The notes under the pieces are model-generated. The model ran no database searches and was not told the origin of the DNA. It worked only from the letters and a program-made list of their open reading frames with translations. From UMGS1649 sp045651205 (GTDB lineage: Bacteria; Bacillota; Clostridia; TANB77; CAG-465), in contig JAZRSA010000016.1 in NCBI GenBank assembly GCA_045651205.1, positions 1-22,311 of the forward strand: a stretch of DNA of 22,311 nucleotides, given 5' to 3'. The position numbers and the translations under genes are program-made. Within the stretch, counting starts at the first letter, position 1. Every line of letters begins with the position of its first letter. Positions 7,656 to 13,625 of the stretch are shown here, one piece after another.

Positions 7656-7733
7656 ATGATAAAAAACGCTGAAAGCCTTGCGGCTGTACACACACACACA
7701 CACACGGTACATTTACTAATGAAAAAACATTAG
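7656..7733 (+). CDS. Short ORF containing an AC dinucleotide tract; possible phase-variable leader
   Basis: The stretch 7523-7837 has no long gene but holds this ORF with a promoter (7603), a ribosome site (GAGGGG, 7643-7648, 7 nt from ATG) and a terminator (7767). In the frame as sequenced it encodes 25 aa (MIKNAESLAAV, then His-Thr repeats) and stops at 7733. If one AC unit is lost, or two are gained, the frame continues as HGTFTNEKTLVAFLNPKIKDK and stops at 7766-7768, exactly on the first bases of the terminator stem. That fit suggests the longer frame is the functional one and that the present tract length is an off state or a mutation. I recognise no family. Expression is not proven. Confidence 0.4.
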   Translation: MIKNAESLAAVHTHTHTVHLLMKKH

Positions 7734-7743
7734 TAGCGTTTTT
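7662..7743 (+). other. Possible multibranch RNA fold over the short ORF
   Basis: AAAAACGC (7662-7669) pairs with GCGTTTTT (7736-7743). Inside lie AGCC/GGCT (7674-7677, 7682-7685), GTAC/GTAC (7686-7689, 7707-7710) and TACTAATG/CATTAGTA (7714-7721, 7728-7735, loop of six A). Together these make a four-way junction with almost no unpaired bases between helices. No known riboswitch motif is recognised. Confidence 0.35.
7688..7705 (+). repeat. (AC)9 dinucleotide microsatellite
   Basis: Nine uninterrupted AC units lie inside the short ORF. Slipped-strand mispairing would shift the frame by two bases per unit. Confidence 0.97.
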
Positions 7744-7766
7744 GAACCCAAAAATAAAAGATAAAT

Positions 7767-7812
7767 AAGCAAAGTAACACATACATAAAATGTATGTGCT
7801 GCTTTGCTTTTT
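7767..7812 (+). terminator. Terminator between the leader ORF and pilin-like copy B (possible attenuator)
   Basis: Outer stem AAGCAAAG/CTTTGCTT (7767-7774, 7802-7809), 3-nt internal loops, inner stem CACATACAT/ATGTATGTG (7778-7786, 7790-7798), then TTTTT (7808-7812). It lies only 26 nt before the ATG at 7838, and no promoter fits in between, so copy B probably depends on readthrough. Confidence 0.88.
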
Positions 7813-7837
7813 GCATGTAAAAAGGAGGAATGAAAAA

Positions 7838-8704
7838 ATGCAAAAAAAAGGAATATCTTTAATAGTACTTGTTATAACAATAATAGTTATGATAATACTT
7901 GCAGCATCTGTAATAATAGCTATGAGCAACAATGGAATTATAGATAGAGCAAATCAAGCAGTAAAACTTACAGATGAAAAACAAGTACAAGATTTAGCAG
8001 CTTTAATATGGGCAGAAACATATCTAGATCCTGAAAAGAAAGCGGATATAGAAAATGTTGTTAAAACAGAACTTGAAAAACAAGGAATAACTGAAACAGA
8101 CTGGAATATACAAGTCTCTGATACGGGAGTTGTAATAAAGAGTAAAAATAATTCTAGTGGAAATGACACAGTTGTAGATGATGGCAAAGTGTCGGTGAAA
8201 ATATTTAATAGTATATATAATACTGATGGAAGACAAACACATACAGTAGTTATTGATGGAGTTGAATATACTACAACTACAGAAGTAAGAGTAGAACCGG
8301 GCACTAAAATTGCTTGTACTACTTCTGGTTTGGGCGGAGATTCATATATGGATCATAACCAAATAAATGTATTAGAAGGCAAAGGAACATATGAATTTAA
8401 TGCTAATACGGATGTAAATATATTGTTTACTCATGCTACGGGCGGCGCATCTATGGAAATCGTAGATATAGCAGGTAATGCTATAACAGCGTTAGCGGAA
8501 ACTGGAACAGGCGAATCTCTTATTTTAGCTGTGGAAAATATGACATGGGCTGAATATTGCAACTCAGCGAATAATGGAATGTTTAGTGTTGAAGGAAATA
8601 CTATTGTAATGTATTCGGATACTCCATTTAAATATAATGGTGTAAATATAAAACCGACAGACAAAATAATAAATGGAGCATATTATACATATTATGAATA
8701 TTAA
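7838..8704 (+). CDS. Pilin-like surface protein (duplicated copy B, with C-terminal extension)
   Basis: Protein of 288 aa. The leader MQKKG is followed by the same hydrophobic helix as copy A; +5 is Val. Residues 30-105 are the conserved helical module, nearly the same as copy A in protein but different at many wobble positions. An Ig-like beta domain (about 118-215) aligns with copy A through IDGVEYT, EPGTKIACT and GTYEFNANTDVNI. An extra C-terminal domain follows (about 215-288) with MTWAEYCNS and a Tyr-rich end. I chose ATG at 7838 because AAGGAGG (7822-7828) lies 9 nt upstream; an in-frame ATG at 7790 lies inside the terminator hairpin and has no ribosome site. Expression likely needs readthrough of the terminator at 7767. 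Confidence 0.82.
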   Translation: MQKKGISLIVLVITIIVMIILAASVIIAMSNNGIIDRANQAVKLTDEKQVQDLAALIWAETYLDPEKKADIENVVKTELEKQGITETDWNIQVSDTGVVIKSKNNSSGNDTVVDDGKVSVKIFNSIYNTDGRQTHTVVIDGVEYTTTTEVRVEPGTKIACTTSGLGGDSYMDHNQINVLEGKGTYEFNANTDVNILFTHATGGASMEIVDIAGNAITALAETGTGESLILAVENMTWAEYCNSANNGMFSVEGNTIVMYSDTPFKYNGVNIKPTDKIINGAYYTYYEY

Positions 8705-8710
8705 TAAAAA

Positions 8711-8748
8711 AATAAAACACGAGAGATGTTCTCGTGTTTTATTTTTTT
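8711..8748 (+). terminator. Terminator after pilin-like copy B
   Basis: A perfect 14-bp stem (8711-8724 with 8730-8743), a 5-nt loop and a run of T to 8748. Confidence 0.93.
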
Positions 8749-8764
8749 AGATAATTTGCTTCTC

Positions 8765-8793
8765 TTGAAAAACAACCTTAAAAACTATATAAT
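8765..8793 (+). promoter_or_regulatory. Promoter of the ycxB-like/rsmE pair
   Basis: TTGAAA (8765-8770), a 17-nt spacer and TATAAT (8788-8793). The start would be near 8800, leaving only about 11 nt of leader before the GTG start. Confidence 0.85.
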
Positions 8794-8810
8794 ACTTACA
8801 GGTGATTAAT

Positions 8811-9341
8811 GTGGAAAAAGTAACAAGTAATGTAGAATATACAGAAGAATTGTTAAAAGAATTTAATAGAATACACAATAGATATAGTACAAGGATACTA
8901 GATAAGTTTGTAAGTGTTATGGTTTGGATAACAATTGTGTGCGATATATTAATTTTATGGGCAGTAGGATTCGAAGCATTTAATCTTAATTTAATATTAG
9001 CTAATATAATATTCGTGATTCTTATACTAGGAACGAAGACAAATGTTGTATCAGATTTTGCGACTAAACTGTTTCTAAAATCAGATAAAATAAATTTAAA
9101 TGCTAAATCTGAACAAACTTTTACTAAAGATAGTGTAAGCATGGTCGATGAATTTAGTAAGAGTACAATACCATATAGTAAGCTATATAAAGTAATGGAA
9201 ACAGAAAAATATATATTCTATTACTTAAATAAAATGCAAGCAGGTATTGTGGTTAAAGCAAATAATACCGATGAAGAAATAGAGTTTATATCTAGTGTAT
9301 TAAAAGAAAATGTAAATAAATATATTGTATATAATAAATAG
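8811..9341 (+). CDS. YcxB-like membrane protein
   Basis: Protein of 176 aa with an N-terminal charged helix (1-30) and two hydrophobic segments (about 33-53 and 56-75). A cytoplasmic tail carries the YcxB-type pattern YSKLYKVMETEKYIFYYLN...AGIVVKANN. Proteins of this family are uncharacterised. I chose GTG at 8811 with AGGTGA at 8800-8805; an in-frame GTG at 8802 lies within the ribosome site. Its stop (9339-9341) overlaps the rsmE ribosome site, so the two are co-transcribed. Its first 39 or so codons and its promoter are duplicated at 7324-7486. Family assignment is from recognised pattern only. Confidence 0.75.
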   Translation: MEKVTSNVEYTEELLKEFNRIHNRYSTRILDKFVSVMVWITIVCDILILWAVGFEAFNLNLILANIIFVILILGTKTNVVSDFATKLFLKSDKINLNAKSEQTFTKDSVSMVDEFSKSTIPYSKLYKVMETEKYIFYYLNKMQAGIVVKANNTDEEIEFISSVLKENVNKYIVYNK

Positions 9342-9349
9342 GAGTAAGT

Positions 9350-10066
9350 ATGTCAAAGAGATTTATTGTAGATTCAAAGAATATAAAAAAGGTAGATAAC
9401 AACATTAGTATATTTGGTGATGAAGCTCATCATATTAATGTACTTAGATATAGAGTAAAAGACAAGGTATATATAAACGAATACGAAGTAGAAATAACAG
9501 ATATGGACAAAGATTTTGTATCTGGAGTAATTGTAGGTAGCTTAGAAGAAAAAGGAGTGCCTAATACAAATGTTACATTGGTGCAAGCATATCTTAAATC
9601 AGATAAGATGGAATATGTTACTCAAAAAGCAGTAGAACTTGGAGCTAAAGAAATACTTCCAGTAATGTCTAAAAATTGTGTTGTTAAATTAGATGAAAAA
9701 GATAAAGTAAAGAAAGTAGAAAGATTAAATAAAATTGCTAAAGAGGCAGTAGAACAATGCGGCAGAACAGATGAAGTAGAAGTGTTAGATGTAGAGAACT
9801 TGCTTAAGGTAGATTATTCTAGATTTGATGCAGTATTAATTTGTCATGAGGCAGTAACAAATAGTCTTAAAGAGGCAATAAAAGAAATCAAAGAATTTAA
9901 TAATATAGCAGTAATAGTTGGACCAGAAGGTGGATTAGATGAGAAGGAAGTAGAAGAACTTCTAAAGAATAAAAATGCTTATGTAGTAAGTCTTGGGGAT
10001 AGAGTTTTAAGAGCTGAAACAGCAAGCTTTAGTATACTTAGTATACTTTGGTATGAATTAGGATAA
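9350..10066 (+). CDS. rsmE: 16S rRNA (uracil(1498)-N(3))-methyltransferase RsmE
   Basis: SPOUT-class methyltransferase that uses S-adenosylmethionine to methylate U1498 of 16S rRNA in the 30S subunit. The protein of 238 aa is close to the usual length. Residues 1-70 form the PUA-like RNA-binding domain (HHINVLRYRVKD). Residues 75-238 form the knotted domain with QKAVELGAKEILP, IAKEAVEQCGR, GPEGG (191-195) and LGDRVLRAETA (215-225), which build the cofactor site. ATG at 9350 follows GGAG by 5 nt. In many Bacillota the order is dnaJ-prmA-rsmE; here prmA is absent and the pilin/YcxB locus fills that place. Confidence 0.95.
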   Translation: MSKRFIVDSKNIKKVDNNISIFGDEAHHINVLRYRVKDKVYINEYEVEITDMDKDFVSGVIVGSLEEKGVPNTNVTLVQAYLKSDKMEYVTQKAVELGAKEILPVMSKNCVVKLDEKDKVKKVERLNKIAKEAVEQCGRTDEVEVLDVENLLKVDYSRFDAVLICHEAVTNSLKEAIKEIKEFNNIAVIVGPEGGLDEKEVEELLKNKNAYVVSLGDRVLRAETASFSILSILWYELG

Positions 10067-10067
10067 C

Positions 10068-10096
10068 TTGACAGATTACATAATATGTAGTATAAT
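10068..10096 (+). promoter_or_regulatory. Consensus sigma-A promoter upstream of the PAP2-related gene
   Basis: TTGACA (10068-10073), a 17-nt spacer and TATAAT (10091-10096) match consensus at all twelve positions. It starts 2 nt after the rsmE stop codon. Confidence 0.95.
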
Positions 10097-10141
10097 GTAC
10101 AAGCTGAAAAAATAAAACTAAATTCATAATTGGAGGACGGT

Positions 10142-10711
10142 ATGAAGCTTATTATCTACATAGCTTTAACAGCGTTAGCAACTTGCGTATTATCGCAAAC
10201 ATTAAAACTTCTTTTTAATACGATGGTAAACAAAACAAAATTCAGCCTAAGGAAGATTACATCTGATGGAAATTATCCTTCAAGTCATACGGGATTCGTA
10301 ACAAGCGTAACAGCAATTTCATGGATACACACGGTACGGGAAATCTTAAACTCAGAAAATGCTACTATTAGCGTTTGGTGCTCTATGGCATTTACTGCAC
10401 TTGCAGTAGTCATTATTAGAGATGCGCTGGGTGTAAGATATACTGTACAGAAACTCTGTGAAACTGTAACGAAGCTTGCTGAGGGTTCTGTAAATGCAGA
10501 AGAGATAAGAAAAGAGATGGATATTAAATCTGGTCATAAACCTTATGAGGTTGTGGGTGGAGCAATCTTAGGACTTATCGTAGCAGCATTTACATCATGT
10601 ATTTACTACAAAGTGTACAAGCTTTTGCCAATTGCAATTGCAGCTTTTGTATTCTATATTGTGGTATCTATTATGGTGCTAAAGAAAAAAAGAAAAGAAA
10701 ATGCAGCCTAA
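10142..10711 (+). CDS. Divergent PAP2 family (DUF212, YuiD-like) membrane protein
   Basis: Protein of 189 aa with hydrophobic segments near residues 3-20, 70-90, 137-155 and 159-178. The conserved GNYPSSHTGFVTSVTA and IIRDALGVR-type motifs match the DUF212 family, which resembles PAP2 phosphatases. The SSH motif is kept, and R/D in the second motif are present. A phosphatase activity on a lipid phosphate is plausible but not established for the family. I chose ATG at 10142 with TGGAGG at 10131-10136; an in-frame TTG at 10130 overlaps the ribosome site. It is a single gene with a perfect promoter and terminator, so probably strongly transcribed. Confidence 0.9.
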   Translation: MKLIIYIALTALATCVLSQTLKLLFNTMVNKTKFSLRKITSDGNYPSSHTGFVTSVTAISWIHTVREILNSENATISVWCSMAFTALAVVIIRDALGVRYTVQKLCETVTKLAEGSVNAEEIRKEMDIKSGHKPYEVVGGAILGLIVAAFTSCIYYKVYKLLPIAIAAFVFYIVVSIMVLKKKRKENAA

Positions 10712-10734
10712 TTAAAAATTAGGCTGTATTTTTT
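10701..10734 (+). terminator. Terminator of the DUF212 gene
   Basis: A 13-bp stem (10701-10713 with 10717-10729, one G-U pair), an AAA loop and a T-run to 10734. The last codons and the stop (10709-10711) lie inside the 5' arm. Confidence 0.92.
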
Positions 10735-10744
10735 GCACTTTTTG

Positions 10745-10753
10745 TGATAGAAT
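10745..10753 (+). promoter_or_regulatory. Probable extended -10 promoter of the solute-binding protein gene
   Basis: TG-A-TAGAAT (10745-10753) is an extended -10 element. No good -35 is present at the expected place, which is occupied by the preceding terminator. The gene starts 29 nt further on. Confidence 0.5.
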
Positions 10754-10781
10754 ACACACATAATATATAACGGAGAAATAA

Positions 10782-12413
10782 ATGGAAAAAAGATATATTA
10801 GTGAGGGTAGATATAAAAAGAGCAGTTCGAGAAAACGTCGAGATATTAAAAAGATTAGAAAAAAAGTTGTAAGTGACGTAGCGAACAAGAAAAAACTTGA
10901 AACTAAAAAACAGACTGCTAGTAAAAAGTTAGTAAAGAAGAAAAAGAAAAAAATAAGTCCTAAGGTTAGACGCGAAATGCGTATTAGAAGACGCAATACA
11001 TTTGCGTGTATTATTTTAATAATATTAATAGTAATAATATCTAGAGCAATATTTAAAGAGGATGGAGAACCTTTTATTCCAAACTTCTGGGCAGAAGAGG
11101 AGAATGAATCTGTATTAACAATAGGTATAATTACAACGGATGACTTAAGAGATGAAAATACAAACAATGTTGTTTTAAAAGAGTTAAGACATTATACATC
11201 ATACATGTTATTAAAAATAAATGAAGATTACACAGTTACATATGACGTATTAGAAAGTATAGAAAAAACAAGCGAGAAAGAATACAAGTTAACAGTAAAG
11301 AAATCTAAAGAATATACTGCAGAAAGCATAAAGAATATAATCCTATCATATATGGTGGATGAAAAAAGTATATATTATTCAAATGTAAGCAATATTGAAC
11401 AAGTAATTGCAAATGAAAATATAATTACAATAACGCTTAAAGAACAAGATCCATATTTTATATACAATCTTGAATTGCCAGTAGGTAACACGTTAAACAA
11501 AGAATATGTTGTATCTAAAGAAGCTAGTGCAACAGCTAAAATATATGAAAGAACAAAGAAGGCAGACACAGGGTTACCAAAAAGAATAATAGTTAAAAGA
11601 TATAAAGATATGTATGCTGGAGTAGAAGCGTACAAGAAAGATGAAATAAATATATTAATAACAAATCAAAAGAACGTACAAAATATGTTAGGTAAATATG
11701 AGTACAATGTAAAGACTGTTAAAACTGGCGAAAGTATCTTTTTATTATTTAATCCTAATTCGGACAGAATAGCAGCGAAAGAAATAAGACAAGTTGTAGC
11801 TTATGGAATAAATAGAGATAGTATAATTAAAGGTACAATGCAATCATTAGCTCAAACAATAGATTTACCATACATCTATGATAAAACAAAATACAAATAT
11901 GATATCTATGCGGCAGAAAATCTTCTTTTATCTAATGGATATACAAAAACTAATAAAGTGTATACAAAAGATAAAAAGAAAGTAGAATTAACACTTGTTG
12001 TAAATAAAGGTGATGAAGAGAAGGTAAGTATTGCAAATACCATAAAGAAAAATTTAGAATCTATAGGAGTAAGTATAGTTGTAGAAAAATTATCTAAAGA
12101 GGATGTAGATAAAAGAGTATCTAAAGGAAATTATGACTTAATACTTGCAAATGTTAATTTAAATAACAATCCGGATATAAACTTCATAACTTCTAAATTA
12201 TACCTATCTGAAGAAACGAAAACGGTATTAGAATCTATTAATTCATCTTCGGTGTTAAATTTATCTAATGAAATTAAAAATGCCTCAAATGCCTTATCAG
12301 AAGATATAAGTGCTATAGGTATAGTGGCTAAATCAACATATGTAATTATAGATAAATCATTAACAGGGATAGATAATCCTACATATTTAAATATATTAAA
12401 AGATTTAATATAA
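10782..12413 (+). CDS. Membrane-anchored solute-binding protein (family 5) with a basic cytoplasmic tail
   Basis: Protein of 543 aa. About half of residues 1-72 are Lys or Arg. A single transmembrane helix follows (about 73-91). The outer part (about 110-543) resembles oligopeptide/nickel-type SBP_bac_5 proteins: a weak N-lobe, then AAKEIRQVVAYGINRDSII and the region TKYKYDIYAAENLLLSNGY, which are family hallmarks, and a C-lobe with ISIVVEKL-like strands. Family members are normally lipoproteins with a signal peptide and a Cys; here there is no lipobox and the protein would be a type II membrane protein. ATG at 10782 has GGAGA upstream. No permease or ATPase gene is adjacent, so it may be an orphan binder or a structural protein built on this fold. 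The ligand is unknown. Confidence 0.75.
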   Translation: MEKRYISEGRYKKSSSRKRRDIKKIRKKVVSDVANKKKLETKKQTASKKLVKKKKKKISPKVRREMRIRRRNTFACIILIILIVIISRAIFKEDGEPFIPNFWAEEENESVLTIGIITTDDLRDENTNNVVLKELRHYTSYMLLKINEDYTVTYDVLESIEKTSEKEYKLTVKKSKEYTAESIKNIILSYMVDEKSIYYSNVSNIEQVIANENIITITLKEQDPYFIYNLELPVGNTLNKEYVVSKEASATAKIYERTKKADTGLPKRIIVKRYKDMYAGVEAYKKDEINILITNQKNVQNMLGKYEYNVKTVKTGESIFLLFNPNSDRIAAKEIRQVVAYGINRDSIIKGTMQSLAQTIDLPYIYDKTKYKYDIYAAENLLLSNGYTKTNKVYTKDKKKVELTLVVNKGDEEKVSIANTIKKNLESIGVSIVVEKLSKEDVDKRVSKGNYDLILANVNLNNNPDINFITSKLYLSEETKTVLESINSSSVLNLSNEIKNASNALSEDISAIGIVAKSTYVIIDKSLTGIDNPTYLNILKDLI

Positions 12414-12420
12414 ACATCAT

Positions 12421-12450
12421 AATAGCATCATACATAAGTATGGTGCTATT
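12421..12450 (+). terminator. Terminator after the solute-binding protein gene
   Basis: A 13-bp stem (12421-12433 with 12438-12450, one T-G pair) and an ATAA loop. The T-rich tail is short. Confidence 0.82.
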
Positions 12451-12453
12451 TAT

Positions 12454-12482
12454 TTGAAATTTATGTTAACTTGTGGTATAAT
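12454..12482 (+). promoter_or_regulatory. Promoter of the transglutaminase-like gene
   Basis: TTGAAA (12454-12459), a 17-nt spacer and TATAAT (12477-12482), with an extended TG at 12474-12475. A six-codon mini-ORF (12523-12543, MKKEGV) with an AGAAAGG site ends 1 nt before the main ATG and may couple translation. Confidence 0.88.
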
Positions 12483-12544
12483 ACTTTTGTCAAAAAAATA
12501 TAGTCCTAACTTAAAAGAAAGGATGAAAAAAGAAGGAGTATAGT

Positions 12545-13324
12545 ATGAACGTTTACAAAGACATTTTCCTACGGAAGGTACCAGAATTTCAAAAGCTAAC
12601 ACCTGTACAGCAACGTGCTAGTATAAAAATGCACAAGCATAAGTATATTGCTTTGTATTTTGCAGCACTTCTTGCAACAACTTTTTATCCGGGATTAGTA
12701 GCAATTATAAACTGCGTAGCAATTATGGTTATTTTAAACTTCGTAAACAGTACAGTTGGTATGATTTTGTTTTGGGTTACTTTGCCATACAATCTTGCAA
12801 TAACTGTATATGAAGGTTGGAGCACATATAGAAGAGTCGTAAAAAAAGACGATAATCAATATATCTACGATAGACTTTTCGATCTATTTACCAAACCTTG
12901 CTTATACAATTATAAAGTGGTAACAAGAGCAGATTGGAAAAAACTTAAAGCTACAAATCCTAAAAGATACAAAGCGTACAGAAGCGAAGAATCTAATCAT
13001 CATTGCTATAGTGTGACATATGAACTTGCACGGATTATTAAAAATCCGGATGTTAAAATTGTTTGGATTTTCATGGAGTCTTGGTGCTCTAAATGTGGTC
13101 ATGCAATTTTAATAAAAGGCGACTATGTCTACGACAGTAATATGAGAAGAACTTACAAGAAAGATGAGTACTTTAGATATTTTAAAGTGCAAGTCTTTAA
13201 TGAGTTTGATTATACTGAGTGGAAAACGTATGATGAACTTAAACAAAGCGAAGCGTGGCAAGCATTTGCAATTTATTGCAGACAGCTTGGTGGTAAACGT
13301 GACACAGATGATGAGCAGGGATAA
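12545..13324 (+). CDS. Membrane protein with a putative transglutaminase-like cysteine catalytic domain
   Basis: Protein of 259 aa; I do not recognise a named family. Residues 33-90 hold two or three transmembrane helices. The C-terminal domain (about 105-259) contains NHHC (Cys154) at the start of a helix (YSVTYELARII), CSKC (181-184), GHAILI (His186) and VYDSN (Asp197). Cys-His-Asp in this order, with the His on a strand followed by a short hairpin and the Asp, is the layout of transglutaminase-like cysteine peptidases. The CxxC next to the His could bind metal or form a disulfide. ATG at 12545 follows AAGGAG (12533-12538). Single gene with its own promoter and terminator. The catalytic assignment is inference from motif order; the hydrophobic segments and residues are seen directly. 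Confidence 0.6.
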   Translation: MNVYKDIFLRKVPEFQKLTPVQQRASIKMHKHKYIALYFAALLATTFYPGLVAIINCVAIMVILNFVNSTVGMILFWVTLPYNLAITVYEGWSTYRRVVKKDDNQYIYDRLFDLFTKPCLYNYKVVTRADWKKLKATNPKRYKAYRSEESNHHCYSVTYELARIIKNPDVKIVWIFMESWCSKCGHAILIKGDYVYDSNMRRTYKKDEYFRYFKVQVFNEFDYTEWKTYDELKQSEAWQAFAIYCRQLGGKRDTDDEQG

Positions 13325-13337
13325 TATCCCTGCTCAT
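13311..13337 (+). terminator. Hairpin terminator overlapping the end of the previous gene
   Basis: A perfect 12-bp stem (13311-13322 with 13326-13337) and an AAT loop. The stop codon (13322-13324) is inside it. The T-rich tail is imperfect. Confidence 0.8.
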
Positions 13338-13375
13338 TTAATTTATAATATTTCACTATTTTAATGGTTTTATAC

Positions 13376-13404
13376 TTGACACTTATTATTAAGTGTGTTA
13401 TTAT
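13376..13404 (+). promoter_or_regulatory. tRNA-Arg promoter with an internal palindrome
   Basis: TTGACA (13376-13381), a 17-nt spacer and TATTAT (13399-13404). The spacer overlaps a dyad, ACACTTA (13379-13385) with TAAGTGT (13390-13396), separated by 4 nt. The start is expected near 13411, about 10 nt before the tRNA. Confidence 0.85.
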
Positions 13405-13421
13405 ATATGAGTACCAAATGT

Positions 13422-13498
<77 letters not shown>

Positions 13499-13503
13499 AA
13501 GTT

Positions 13504-13528
13504 GAGAGCATAAGCTCTCTCTTTTTTT
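13504..13528 (+). terminator. Terminator of the tRNA-Arg gene
   Basis: A 6-bp stem GAGAGC/GCTCTC (13504-13509, 13514-13519) with an ATAA loop and a run of seven T. Confidence 0.88.
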
Positions 13529-13561
13529 AACTTATTTATGATATGTTTAAGTAAAAAAGAT

Positions 13562-13599
13562 AAAACAAAACCTACTTTTTTTAAAGTAGGTTTTGTTTT
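13562..13599 (-). terminator. Terminator of the nfeD-stomatin operon (bidirectional)
   Basis: A perfect 17-bp stem (13562-13578 with 13583-13599) with a TTTT loop. On the minus strand it is followed by a T-rich tail, and on the plus strand the arm itself ends in T, so it can stop transcription from both sides. Confidence 0.9.
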
Positions 13600-13625
13600 T
13601 GCTATATTTAAATTTACGGTTGTTT

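Larger units (their letters stand above)
7489..8934 (+). repeat. Tandem duplication, copy 2 (dnaJ 3' end, insert, pilin-like gene, YcxB 5' end)
   Basis: Copy 2 repeats the order of 6460-7493. It is longer because of an insert (about 7575-7815) holding a promoter, a short ORF and a terminator, and because its pilin-like gene has a longer C-terminus. Flank identity is high: 7494-7536 matches 6465-6507 with one mismatch. The two pilin genes differ at many third codon positions. Confidence 0.8.

Noticed and set aside
7688..7705. CRISPR-like repeat
   Set aside because: It is a single dinucleotide tract with no spacer-repeat periodicity. No CRISPR array is seen anywhere in the window.
7662..7743. 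A known riboswitch such as GEMM or a T-box
   Set aside because: The conserved core motifs of these classes are absent; only generic helices are present.
7790..7837. Earlier start of pilin-like copy B at 7790
   Set aside because: The ATG lies inside the terminator hairpin and has no ribosome site; 7838 has AAGGAGG at good spacing and starts the conserved leader.
6460..8934. Insertion sequence or transposon as the source of the duplication
   Set aside because: No transposase, terminal inverted repeats or target-site duplication are seen; a short-homology tandem duplication explains the junction.
10712..11167. Minus-strand ORF of 151 codons opposite the solute-binding protein
   Set aside because: It is the antisense shadow of the Lys-rich tail (poly-Phe/Leu product) with no ribosome site.
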